From NCBI RefSeq assembly GCF_028864635.1, contig NZ_CP104850.1:1308001-1372000 (forward strand): a stretch of 64,000 bases of DNA. The letters are read 5' to 3'. Under the pieces are notes generated by a model. It was not told the DNA's origin. It searched no databases and was given only the letters and a program-made list of their open reading frames with translations. The DNA is from Cloacibacterium sp. TD35. Its GTDB lineage: Bacteria > Bacteroidota > Bacteroidia > Flavobacteriales > Weeksellaceae. Position 1 is the stretch's first letter, and every line of letters starts with the position of its first letter. A program made the position numbers and the translations under genes. Below, piece after piece: positions 32,796 through 41,250 of the stretch.

Positions 32796-34352
32796 TTAAT
32801 TCGAGTAGCTTCCGAGTTCTTTTTTGTCTGCATCGTAGAGTCTGTACTCCAGATATTTAAAAGAATCTCTTGGGATAATGGTTACCCATTTTTTGTACTT
32901 GATAAACCATTTCATTTGTTGGCTCATCAGTCCTTTTGTAAGATATGCTTCTACAAACGGATGCGTGTGTAGGTATAATTTGCCCTTGTTTTTGGTAAGA
33001 AATCCATTTAGGCGTTCTTCCATGCGTTCTACCACAAAAATAGGAGCCAAGATTTCGCCGTCTTTGTTCGGGTTTTCTTCTTTGGTGTCTATTTGTTTTT
33101 CTGGTCTTACACGTTGTCTGGTGATTTGTATCAAACCAAATTTACTAGGCGGTAGGATTTTGTGCTTTGCTTTGTCGCGTTTCATTTCTTCGCGCAAGTG
33201 TTCGTACAGGTCTTTTCTGTGGTCAGGATTTGGCATGTCTATAAAATCTACCACAATAATTCCGCCCATGTCTCGCAATCTGAGTTGTCTTGCAATTTCT
33301 GTAGCAGCCATTTTGTTCACGTTTAGGGCGTGTTCTTTATTGGCGGTGCCAGAAGAAATGTTGTTCCCCGAGTTCACGTCTATTACGTGTAGTGCTTCTG
33401 TGTGTTCTATCACGAGGTAAGCACCTTTAGAACTTGGGATGTTTACGTGTTTTCCAAAAGATTGTTTCAGCTGTTTTTCTACATTGTAATATTCCAGAAG
33501 TGGAATGTGAGAATCATAAAATTGTACAATGTTCTTGCGTTCTGGAGCAATGACTTCAAGGTAATTTTTCATATCGTTTACCATTTGTTCATCGTCACAA
33601 ATGATAGAAACGAAATCTTGATTGAAATTGTCTCTCAAAATAGCCGAAGCTTTGTCTTCTTCACTAAGAACTTTCGCAGGAGTTTTATTTTTTTGGATAT
33701 TTTTGAAGCAAACGTTCCATTTGTCAACCAGTTGGTTCATATCATTATGGAGTTCTGCAACTTTTTTTCCTTCTGCTACTGTTCTGATGATTACACCGAA
33801 ACCTTCAGGCTTTATGCTTTCGATAAGCGTTTTGAGCCTAGCTTTTTCTTCGGTGCTTTTAACTTTTTTAGAGATAGAAACCTTATTATCAAAAGGGATA
33901 AGTACTAGAAATCTACCGGTTAATGAAATCTGGGTAGAAATTCTGGGACCTTTTGTAGAAATAGGTTCCTTGGTAATTTGCAATAAAACTTCGTCTTGAG
34001 CAGCCATCACTTTGTCTACAGTGCCATGCTTGTCTATTTCTGGCTGAATTTGGAAGTTTTTGAGCGAAGAAGTTTGTTGTCTTTTGGATACCGTATCGTG
34101 CAAAAACTTGCGATAGGTAAGATACTGCGGACCGAGATCCTGATAATGCAAAAAAGCATCTTTCTCGTAACCTATATTTACGAAAGCAGCATTGAGATTA
34201 GGAGCTAATTTTTTAATTTTTCCCACAAAGATATCACCTACTACAAAATCTGTATTCTGCTGTATCTCGTGGAGCTCGAATAATCTACCGTCTTCAATAA
34301 GGGCAATTTTAGAAGCATCATCTTCATAAGAGATTATTAATTCTTTCTTCAT
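32796..34352 (-). CDS. rng: Ribonuclease E/G family protein
   Basis: 518-residue endoribonuclease that cuts single-stranded RNA in 16S/5S rRNA maturation and mRNA decay. The N-terminal S1 domain (about 35-130; FVGKIKKLAPNLNAAFVNIG) is followed by the catalytic domain with the two metal-binding Asp in HVIDVNSGN and GGIIVVDFIDM, and an RNase-H-like part. Length fits RNase G rather than RNase E, which has a long tail. Starts at ATG 34352 under a -7 box at 34388-34395. Confidence 0.93.
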   Translation of the reverse strand: MKKELIISYEDDASKIALIEDGRLFELHEIQQNTDFVVGDIFVGKIKKLAPNLNAAFVNIGYEKDAFLHYQDLGPQYLTYRKFLHDTVSKRQQTSSLKNFQIQPEIDKHGTVDKVMAAQDEVLLQITKEPISTKGPRISTQISLTGRFLVLIPFDNKVSISKKVKSTEEKARLKTLIESIKPEGFGVIIRTVAEGKKVAELHNDMNQLVDKWNVCFKNIQKNKTPAKVLSEEDKASAILRDNFNQDFVSIICDDEQMVNDMKNYLEVIAPERKNIVQFYDSHIPLLEYYNVEKQLKQSFGKHVNIPSSKGAYLVIEHTEALHVIDVNSGNNISSGTANKEHALNVNKMAATEIARQLRLRDMGGIIVVDFIDMPNPDHRKDLYEHLREEMKRDKAKHKILPPSKFGLIQITRQRVRPEKQIDTKEENPNKDGEILAPIFVVERMEERLNGFLTKNKGKLYLHTHPFVEAYLTKGLMSQQMKWFIKYKKWVTIIPRDSFKYLEYRLYDADKKELGSYSN

Positions 34353-34387
34353 TTTCTAAAATTTCTTTTTAAAGTTTTTAATTAAAA

Positions 34388-34395
34388 CAAAAATA
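34388..34395 (-). promoter_or_regulatory. -7 box for rng
   Basis: Leftward TATTTTTG, 35 nt before the ATG. Confidence 0.5.
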
Positions 34396-34459
34396 TAGTT
34401 AGTGCTCATTATAAAGATAAAAACACCAACTATATTATATTGTATCTAAACAGAAAAGA

Positions 34460-34549
34460 TTATTTTTTCTTATGTCTGTTTGCTCTTCTTCTTTTCTTTC
34501 TTTTGTGGGTAGCCACCTTGTGTCTTTTTCTTTTCTTTCCGCTTGGCAT
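34460..34549 (-). CDS. COX24/AURKAIP1-domain small ribosomal protein (bS22/mS38-like)
   Basis: 29 residues, MPSGKKRKRHKVATHKRKK… ending in NRHKKK, more than half Lys/Arg. This is the short AURKAIP1/COX24-type peptide conserved across Bacteroidota and known as a small-subunit ribosomal protein there. ATG at 34547-34549, TAA at 34460-34462. It lies 48 bp below the HU gene on the same strand and is likely co-transcribed. Confidence 0.85.
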   Translation of the reverse strand: MPSGKKRKRHKVATHKRKKRRRANRHKKK

Positions 34550-34597
34550 AGTTAGAAATTTTTAAAAGTTAATATTTGAATTTTTTTTGAACCTAAA

Positions 34598-34888
34598 TTA
34601 TTTTACAGCAACCTTAGTTTTAACTTTTTCTACGAAAGTTTTAGAAGGTTTGAAAGCTGGGATGTTGTGAGCAGGAATGTTGATAGCTGTATTTTTAGAA
34701 ATATTTCTACCTGTTTTTGCCGCTCTGGTTTTGATTACAAAAGAACCGAAACCTCTTAAATATACGTTATCTCCATTATACATAGAAGTTCTTATTTCTT
34801 GCATAAAAGCTTCGATAACTTTTTGTGTATCATTTTTTTCTATTCCTAATTTGCTTGAGATGGTGTTTACCAATTCTGCCTTTGTCAT
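34598..34888 (-). CDS. HU family DNA-binding protein
   Basis: 96 residues with the full HU/IHF fold: helical start MTKAELVNTISSKLG, then GDNVYLRGFGSFVIKTRAAKTGRNIS and the beta-arm with NIPAHNIPAFKPSK, where the usual P at the arm tip is kept. A nucleoid protein acting as a dimer. A promoter box at 34917-34924 precedes it; the ribosomal peptide gene follows. Confidence 0.95.
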   Translation of the reverse strand: MTKAELVNTISSKLGIEKNDTQKVIEAFMQEIRTSMYNGDNVYLRGFGSFVIKTRAAKTGRNISKNTAINIPAHNIPAFKPSKTFVEKVKTKVAVK

Positions 34889-34916
34889 TTCCTTTTTTGT
34901 TTTTATTTTTGGTGTG

Positions 34917-34924
34917 CAAATATA
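34917..34924 (-). promoter_or_regulatory. -7 box for the HU gene
   Basis: Leftward TATATTTG, 28 nt before the ATG. Confidence 0.6.
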
Positions 34925-34986
34925 AAAAATATTTTTTGAAAAAGAAGAACAAAAATACTGATTTTCTAAACATTGGTTTAAAACTC

Positions 34987-35973
34987 ATGAAATGGTATGA
35001 TTTGAATGCGAGAGATTTACCTTGGCGAAAAACCAAGAATCCTTATCATATTTGGGTCTGCGAAATCGTTTTACAGCAGACTAGAGTAGAGCAAGGCAAG
35101 AATCATTACCTGAATTTTGTAGAAAGATTTCCTACAGTAAAGTCTTTAGCCAAAGCAGAAATAGATGAAGTTTTACTTTATTGGAAAGGTTTAGGTTATT
35201 ATTCCCGAGCGATTAATCTGCACAAAGCAGCTCAACAAGTGATGGAAGGTTTCGGCGGGGAGTTTCCTAATCGATTTGAGGAGATTTTAAAACTAAAAGG
35301 CGTGGGAAAATATACTGCAGCAGCGGTTTCCAGCATTTGTTTTGATGAAAAAGTTCCTGCTATTGATGGGAATTTTTACCGTGTACTGAGTAGAGTTTTT
35401 GCGGATGACTTTGATGTTTCCTCGCCAAAAGCGTATGCTTATTTCTATGAATTGGCTTTACTTATTATGCCTGATGAAAATCCGGGGAACTTTAACCAAG
35501 CGATTATGGATTTGGGTTCGGAAATCTGTAAGCCTAAAAATCCACAGTGTGAAACTTGTCCGATTCAAGAAAACTGTCTGGCTTATGAAACGGGAAAAGT
35601 GCTAGATTTCCCTGTGAAATCTAAAAAAGTAAAGGCTGTAGATTTAAAATTACACTATTATTATATAGAGTACGATGGGAAATTTCTCATCAAACAACGA
35701 GATGATTCCTTTATTTGGAAGAAATTATATGATTTTCCAGAAAGCATTTCTCGGGAATTGGAAGATTTTATAGTAGAGGAAAAAACAGTGTATCATAAAC
35801 TTACACATAAAAATCTGGAAATCAGTATTTCTAAAGTGATTTTGAAGGATAAAATGAGTTTTGAAAAATATGCTCAGAAGCATCAATTGCAGATTACAGA
35901 TTATGAAAATTCTCATCAGAAGTCATTTCCAAAACCTTTAGAAAATTATTTGAAGAAAACGTTTGAAAATTAA
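34987..35973 (+). CDS. mutY: A/G-specific adenine DNA glycosylase
   Basis: Removes adenine mispaired with 8-oxoguanine. 328 residues from the first credible ATG; the open frame continues upstream but crosses the HU promoter. Catalytic Glu in EIVLQQTRVEQG, helix-hairpin-helix LKGVGKYTA, catalytic Asp in PAIDGNFYR, the [4Fe-4S] motif CKPKNPQCETCPIQENC (CX6CX2CX5C), and a NUDIX-like C-terminal domain. Divergent from HU, followed by gldD. Confidence 0.94.
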   Translation: MKWYDLNARDLPWRKTKNPYHIWVCEIVLQQTRVEQGKNHYLNFVERFPTVKSLAKAEIDEVLLYWKGLGYYSRAINLHKAAQQVMEGFGGEFPNRFEEILKLKGVGKYTAAAVSSICFDEKVPAIDGNFYRVLSRVFADDFDVSSPKAYAYFYELALLIMPDENPGNFNQAIMDLGSEICKPKNPQCETCPIQENCLAYETGKVLDFPVKSKKVKAVDLKLHYYYIEYDGKFLIKQRDDSFIWKKLYDFPESISRELEDFIVEEKTVYHKLTHKNLEISISKVILKDKMSFEKYAQKHQLQITDYENSHQKSFPKPLENYLKKTFEN

Positions 35974-36018
35974 ATCTTTAAACTTGATTTTCGAGAAAAT
36001 TCTTCCACAAAAAATTCT

Positions 36019-36026
36019 TACTTTTG
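36019..36026 (+). promoter_or_regulatory. -7 box directly before gldD
   Basis: TACTTTTG, then four bases and the ATG at 36031. A leaderless or nearly leaderless message is predicted, as for the gene at 4676-5308. Confidence 0.65.
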
Positions 36027-36030
36027 CACA

Positions 36031-36585
36031 ATGTTTAAAAAATTAGCAGTCATTTTGTTAGCATTTTCTGCATTGGCTTGTAGTGAAGAAGCAAAACCAA
36101 AACCCAAGGGTGAATTGCGTCTGGAATATCCACAGCCTCATTATCAAGCATTTATTAATCCATGTGCTTATAGTTTTGAATATTCAGATTTTGCAGCGAT
36201 TTCAGATGCTAAGGAAACGTGTTGGTATAATTTACGTTATCCCAAAATGAAAGCTAATGTTTTCATTACATATTTTCCGGTGAAAAATGATTTTGATGCG
36301 CATGTAAAAGAGGTAGAAAAAATGGTTTACGGACATACCATTAAAGCTTCTGCCATCGAAACCAAGTCTTTTTCTTATCCAGAGAAAAAAGTTTACGGAA
36401 ATATGTATGAATTAAAGGGCGAAAGTGCTTCTAATATTCAGATTTTTATCACAGACAGCACCAGACATTTTGTAACAGCGAATTTATATTTCAATACAAG
36501 ACCAAAACCAGATTCACTCGCACCAGCAGTAGATTATATTAAAAAAGACTTGCTGCACATGATTGAAACTTTCCAATGGAAGTAG
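36031..36585 (+). CDS. gldD: Gliding motility lipoprotein GldD
   Basis: 184 residues. Lipoprotein signal with Cys in LACSEE (about residue 17), then PKPKGELRLEYPQPHY, the hallmark start of mature GldD, and the conserved CAYSFEY and KETCWYNLRYP parts. GldD is needed for gliding and type IX secretion in Flavobacteria. In F. johnsoniae an ssb-like gene and gldE lie between mutY and gldD; both are absent here. Confidence 0.95.
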   Translation: MFKKLAVILLAFSALACSEEAKPKPKGELRLEYPQPHYQAFINPCAYSFEYSDFAAISDAKETCWYNLRYPKMKANVFITYFPVKNDFDAHVKEVEKMVYGHTIKASAIETKSFSYPEKKVYGNMYELKGESASNIQIFITDSTRHFVTANLYFNTRPKPDSLAPAVDYIKKDLLHMIETFQWK

Positions 36586-36637
36586 TTTTAGTTGGAGAGA
36601 AAAAATAATATATAAAAACAATAAACAATATCTACAT

Positions 36638-37558
36638 ATGAAATTATTAGCAGTAGGAACTGTAGCATTTGATGCCATAGAAACGCCTTTTGGTAAAACT
36701 GATAAAATTTTAGGAGGAGCAGCTACTTATATAGGTTTAGCCGCTTCTGTAATGAAAACAGACGTGAGTTTGGTTTCGGTAATTGGGGGAGATTTTCCAC
36801 AGCACTATTTAGATATGATGACTTCTAAAGGAATCAATATCGATGGAGTAGAAATGATTAATGATGGAAAAACATTTTTCTGGAGTGGTAAATACCATAA
36901 CGACCTTAATTCTAGAGACACTTTAGCTACAGAACTGAATGTTCTAGAAAATTTCGACCCAAAAATTCCAGAATCTGCAAAAGATGCCGAAGTTTTACTT
37001 TTAGGAAATCTGCATCCTGCTGTGCAATTAGCGGTGTTAGATAGAATGGAAAAACGTCCACAATTGGTGATTTTAGATACCATGAATTTCTGGATGGATC
37101 TTACTTGGGATTTATTATTAGAAGTAATTGCTAAAGCAGACGTTATTACCATTAATGATGAAGAAGCACGTCAGCTTTCAGGAGAATATTCTCTGGTAAA
37201 AGCAGCACAAAAAATCCATGATATGGGCCCTGAGTTCGTAATTATCAAAAAAGGAGAACACGGAGCCTTATTATTTAATGATGGTAAAATCTTCGCAATA
37301 CCAGCATTGCCATTAGAAGAAGTTTTTGATCCAACTGGAGCTGGAGATACTTTCGCAGGTGGTTTTGCAGCGTATTTGACTAAAAAACAAGAATTTACTT
37401 TCGAAGAAATGAAATCTGCATTAATTGTAGGTTCTGCAATGGCAAGTTTCACGGTAGAAAAATTCGGAACGCAGCGTTTAGAAGAGGTTTCAGAAGCCGA
37501 AATGATTGGCAGAATAAAACAATTTAAAGAACTCACCACTTTTGAAGTGAAACTTTAA
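36638..37558 (+). CDS. PfkB family sugar/nucleoside kinase
   Basis: 306-residue ribokinase-fold enzyme. N-terminal GGAATYIGLAASV (substrate lid region) and the C-terminal PfkB signature DPTGAGDTFAGGF with the catalytic Asp. Related proteins phosphorylate adenosine or sugars; the substrate is not clear. ATG at 36638 follows a gap that starts inside the end of gldD in another frame, so the longer frame from 36563 is rejected. Confidence 0.9.
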   Translation: MKLLAVGTVAFDAIETPFGKTDKILGGAATYIGLAASVMKTDVSLVSVIGGDFPQHYLDMMTSKGINIDGVEMINDGKTFFWSGKYHNDLNSRDTLATELNVLENFDPKIPESAKDAEVLLLGNLHPAVQLAVLDRMEKRPQLVILDTMNFWMDLTWDLLLEVIAKADVITINDEEARQLSGEYSLVKAAQKIHDMGPEFVIIKKGEHGALLFNDGKIFAIPALPLEEVFDPTGAGDTFAGGFAAYLTKKQEFTFEEMKSALIVGSAMASFTVEKFGTQRLEEVSEAEMIGRIKQFKELTTFEVKL

Positions 37559-37570
37559 GAAATAATTAAC

Positions 37571-37605
37571 TCCCTTTTAAATTTTATTTGAAAGGGATTT
37601 TTTTT
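37571..37605 (+). terminator. Terminator after the PfkB kinase gene
   Basis: TCCCTTTTAAA pairs with TGAAAGGGA (one wobble), then a nine-base T run. The last T overlaps the next -7 box. Confidence 0.75.
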
Positions 37606-37612
37606 AGCTTTG
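37605..37612 (+). promoter_or_regulatory. -7 box for the PPIase operon
   Basis: TAGCTTTG, 65 nt before the chosen ATG. Confidence 0.55.
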
Positions 37613-37677
37613 AGGCTGTAAATTTTTGGAAAGATGAATGTTATGATTTCCAAATGCAAATGAAAATTGAAGAAAAC

Positions 37678-39504
37678 ATGAAAAAAACTTTAGGTTTAGT
37701 ACTTTTTTTAGCTTTTGTAAGCTATCAATCACAGTATCTTATTGTAGGAAAAGACAGTATTTCTGTAGATAAATTCAAAACAGAAAATAAATATGGTTTA
37801 GAAAATTCTGGTATAGAAAATACCGTGAAAACATATGTAGATTTTAAGTTGCTCCAGAATTTTGCTTTAGAAAAAAAAGCAGATACTTTAGGTTATTTCA
37901 AGAAAACAATGACCGAAAAAGAACAACAACTTAGAGAAGAGAGTTTTTATCCTAAAGAAATCATGCAGTCTTCGCTTCAGCAGTATTTTTCGTCAAATCT
38001 TGTTGAAAAGAAAATTCAAGTTTTCTATGTAGAAAAAACAGATGCTGATAAAACCGATTACAACCAAATTTATAATGACGTAAAATCTGGTAAAATTACC
38101 TTAGAAAAAGCGATTATAGATTACACTAAACAGAAACCAGAACCATTTTTTGTAAAGTCTGGGAATATAGATGTAGAACTAAATAAGCAACTAGAAGTCT
38201 TACAGTCTGGTCAGTTTACACAATTGGTGAATAGCGCTACAGTTGCTGCTTTTGCGAAATTGGTAGACAGAAGACCTTCATTAGGTTATATTGTTTTTGG
38301 AATGATTTCTTATCCTAAAAATGAGGAATCAGAAAAAATGAAATCTCAAATTTTCGAAGCTCTGAAATCAGGGAAAAAATTCGAAGAAGTAGCAGAATTA
38401 TATGGTTCTACCGAAACTGAAAAGAAAAATGCAGGCGTAGTAATGGGTTCCCCAGTTTTGCCAGATTTAGTATACGAAGCTTTTAAAAATAAAAAACAAG
38501 GAGAATATACAGAACCCATTCTAATCGGCGAAAAATATTTTGTTTTCAATCTTTATTCGGTGATTCCTTATCAGAGTTCAGAAAAATACAATCCCATGTT
38601 CATTAGAGACATGATGGACTCGCCTTTTGCAGATGTAGCGTATAATAAACTGATAGAATCTTTGGTTCAGTCTGCTGATTATAAGGAATTTCCAGATTTC
38701 AAAAAAATTAAAAAATCATATACAGATTATTTGACGTTTAAGAATGATAAAGCGGTTTTATATCAATTCAATAAAGATACTTTCACTTTTGGTGATTTGA
38801 AAACACTTTTGTCAGAAAATTTTAAAAATGCAGATAAATTAACGAAAGAACAATGGTCTGCTTTCCTAGATTCTAAAAGAGGAAATGATGTTTTTGCCGT
38901 TTATTCTATAGACTTTGTGAAGAAGCCAGAAATTAAACAGGAGCTTATAAAAGCACAGCAAAATTTGCTTGCAGATTTTCTTTTCAGTGAATGGATTGAA
39001 AAGGAAATCACCAACAAGCCAGAATTATTGGATGATTACTTCAAAAAAAATCAACAAAAATATATTTGGGAAAAAAGAGCAGATGCAAGGGTGGCAATTT
39101 TAACTGATTTAAGTTTAGAAAAAGACATCACCAAAGAAATTAAAGATGCTAAAAACTGGGATACTCTCAATAAAAAATATTACGGAAAACTGAATGATAA
39201 ACAGCAATTGGTAGTGCATTTTGAAAAAGGAGAAATGTCTGAAAATGCAGAAGTTTTCCAAGTGAATAAGGTTCCTTTCGAAAAAGGTATTCAAAAAGTG
39301 AAACTTGGAGATAGATTGCTCATCATCGCTATTGATGGAATTTTACCAAGTTCACCAATGACAAAAGAAGAGGCCATGGAAGAATTGAGAGCAGATGTGA
39401 GAGAAGATATTTTAGCAAAAACGATTGCAGAACAACGTCAGAAAACAAAAATTGTAATAGAACCAAGTTTTAATGCTGAACTTGAGAAGAATTTTAAGAA
39501 ATAA
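37678..39504 (+). CDS. Periplasmic peptidyl-prolyl isomerase / chaperone (parvulin type)
   Basis: 608 residues: signal peptide (MKKTLGLVLFLAFVSYQSQ), an N-terminal helical SurA-like arm, a parvulin domain around residues 200-300 (RPSLGYIVFGMIS … KSGKKFEEVAELYGS … GVVMGSPVLPDLVYEAF), and a long C-terminal chaperone part with a second degenerate parvulin-like stretch. It assists folding of outer-membrane proteins. First gene of a pair with the SurA-like gene. Several ATGs lie upstream (37633, 37642); the one that opens a signal peptide is chosen. Confidence 0.85.
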   Translation: MKKTLGLVLFLAFVSYQSQYLIVGKDSISVDKFKTENKYGLENSGIENTVKTYVDFKLLQNFALEKKADTLGYFKKTMTEKEQQLREESFYPKEIMQSSLQQYFSSNLVEKKIQVFYVEKTDADKTDYNQIYNDVKSGKITLEKAIIDYTKQKPEPFFVKSGNIDVELNKQLEVLQSGQFTQLVNSATVAAFAKLVDRRPSLGYIVFGMISYPKNEESEKMKSQIFEALKSGKKFEEVAELYGSTETEKKNAGVVMGSPVLPDLVYEAFKNKKQGEYTEPILIGEKYFVFNLYSVIPYQSSEKYNPMFIRDMMDSPFADVAYNKLIESLVQSADYKEFPDFKKIKKSYTDYLTFKNDKAVLYQFNKDTFTFGDLKTLLSENFKNADKLTKEQWSAFLDSKRGNDVFAVYSIDFVKKPEIKQELIKAQQNLLADFLFSEWIEKEITNKPELLDDYFKKNQQKYIWEKRADARVAILTDLSLEKDITKEIKDAKNWDTLNKKYYGKLNDKQQLVVHFEKGEMSENAEVFQVNKVPFEKGIQKVKLGDRLLIIAIDGILPSSPMTKEEAMEELRADVREDILAKTIAEQRQKTKIVIEPSFNAELEKNFKK

Positions 39505-39571
39505 TTATAATAAAAATTATAGGAAATCTCGCAGAGAATCATAATTTTGCAAATCAGTTAAAAATTTAACA

Positions 39572-40936
39572 ATGATTAAAAACATGAAATATTTATTTGC
39601 ATTGAGTTTTTTGGTAACGCTCATTTCTTTTAATGCAAATGCACAAGTGAAAAAAGGAGATTTAGTAGATGGAATTTCTGCAGTGGTAGGAGGTGAAATT
39701 GTATTAGAATCAGATATTTTAGAACAACAAAATTACGCTGCTCAACAAGGTGCTGCACAAACCAATAAATGCGAATTTATGGAGCAGATTTTGAGTAATA
39801 AACTTTTAATTTATAAAGCTAAAAAAGATACTCTTATTCAAGACAGAACAGCTGCGATTAGAGCACAAGCTGGTGATAAATACAATCAGATTTTATCTCA
39901 GTTCCCGTCAGAAAGAGCTATGTTAGATGCTTATAAATTTCGTTCTTCATACGAAATGAAAAACGTTATTGAGAAAATGGATGTTGATAACTATTATGGT
40001 CAAGCTAAATATGCGCTGATTACAGATAAAGTAAATATCACGCCTAATGAAGTAACCGATTTTTATAACGCTTTCAAATACCAGTTGCCACAAGTAAAAG
40101 ATGAGGTAGTGCTTTCTAAAATTGTAATGTTTCCTAAACTTACAGATGCACACAAGCAAGAAATCATCGATAAACTTAAAAAAATCAAACAAGATATCTT
40201 AAACGGAGAATCTTTTGAAAATAAAGCGAGAATCTATTCTGATGACCCAGGTTCAGCTGCAAATGGTGGTTTGTATACCAACATCGGAAGAGGTAAAATG
40301 GTGAAAATTTTCGAAGCTACAGCACTTAATCTTCAAGAAGGAGAAATTTCTGATCCTGTAGAATCTGAATTTGGTTTCCACATTATTCAATTGGTTAAAA
40401 AATCAGGTAAATTGTACGATGCAAGACACATATTACTAAAATCTGAAGCAAATGCTGAAGAAATAGCAGCTGCAAAAGCAGAAATGGAGCAAATTAGAAA
40501 AGATATCCTTGAAGGAAAAATTACTTTCAAAGATGCAGCCTACAAACATTCTGATGATAAAAACACTAAGTTTAATGCAGGCGTAATTCCAGCAGAAGAC
40601 GGTTCAGACAGACAAGAAAAAATTAATCTTCCAGCAACTATTGCTTATCAAATTGCAGGGGTAAATAAAGGAGATTTAACAGAAGTTTTCATGGATGAAC
40701 TCAATCAGAAAAAAGCCGTAGTATTAATGAAAGTGAATGACATTATTCCTGAACATTCTCTAGATATTGCTACAGATTTTGAAAGAATTAAAAGTTTTGC
40801 TCTAAACAAAAAGAAAAATGAAGTCTTAGAAAAATGGGTAAAAGAAAATCTAGCAGATACTTTTATCTCATTAGACAATCGTTACAAAGATTGCCAGTTT
40901 AAAACCGATTGGAACAAAGCAGCAATCGTAAAATAA
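39572..40936 (+). CDS. SurA-like peptidyl-prolyl isomerase
   Basis: 454 residues. Signal peptide ending NANAQ (about residue 24), the SurA N-terminal domain (VDGISAVVGGEIVLESDI), two parvulin domains (DEVVLSKIVMFP … SEFGFHIIQLVKKSG and YDARHILLKSEANAEE). Periplasmic chaperone for outer-membrane beta-barrels, the counterpart of E. coli SurA. 67 bp after the first PPIase and probably co-transcribed. A start at 39584 (MKYLF) is equally possible. Confidence 0.9.
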   Translation: MIKNMKYLFALSFLVTLISFNANAQVKKGDLVDGISAVVGGEIVLESDILEQQNYAAQQGAAQTNKCEFMEQILSNKLLIYKAKKDTLIQDRTAAIRAQAGDKYNQILSQFPSERAMLDAYKFRSSYEMKNVIEKMDVDNYYGQAKYALITDKVNITPNEVTDFYNAFKYQLPQVKDEVVLSKIVMFPKLTDAHKQEIIDKLKKIKQDILNGESFENKARIYSDDPGSAANGGLYTNIGRGKMVKIFEATALNLQEGEISDPVESEFGFHIIQLVKKSGKLYDARHILLKSEANAEEIAAAKAEMEQIRKDILEGKITFKDAAYKHSDDKNTKFNAGVIPAEDGSDRQEKINLPATIAYQIAGVNKGDLTEVFMDELNQKKAVVLMKVNDIIPEHSLDIATDFERIKSFALNKKKNEVLEKWVKENLADTFISLDNRYKDCQFKTDWNKAAIVK

Positions 40937-40956
40937 TTTTAAAAATTTTCAACTAT

Positions 40957-40986
40957 AAAAATCCCGAAATTTTTCGGGATTTTTTA
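40957..40986 (+). terminator. Terminator after the PPIase operon
   Basis: AAAAATCCCGAAA pairs with TTTCGGGATTTTT, loop of few bases, T run after. Confidence 0.85.
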
Positions 40987-41014
40987 TTTTAAATGGATTT
41001 AGATTTTAACAATA

Positions 41015-41211
41015 AAAATCGAAGATTTTTTTAAATGACCTCAGTTTCAAAGGCGTATAGAAATTTAAAATAAAATCCGTTAAAAATTCCTGCTGTTTGA
41101 GCTAGTTATTATGACGAGAGAGTTTCAGGAATTTTAGGATTTTATTTTTAATTTTAGCCGAAGAAAGTGAAGTCTTGATTTTGTGTTCTTTTCATCAAGG
41201 AAAAGAACACA
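41015..41211 (+). repeat. Structured dispersed repeat, copy 2
   Basis: Same element as 19495-19689. Here the 18-nt arms are 41061-41078 and 41137-41154 (17 of 18 pair), different in sequence from copy 1 but still complementary. Inner stem AAAATTCCTG/CAGGAATTTT (41083-41092 with 41126-41135) is perfect. The final hairpin is a perfect 12 bp (41182-41193 with 41200-41211). It fills most of the 314-bp gap between the PPIase terminator and the next gene. Confidence 0.85.
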
Positions 41212-41250
41212 ATTAATTTTTAAAAATCTTATCTTTAAACAAAAAAATTC

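Noticed and set aside
34825-34986. Extended N-terminus of MutY
   Set aside because: It crosses the HU start and promoter and gives a hydrophobic stretch unknown in MutY.
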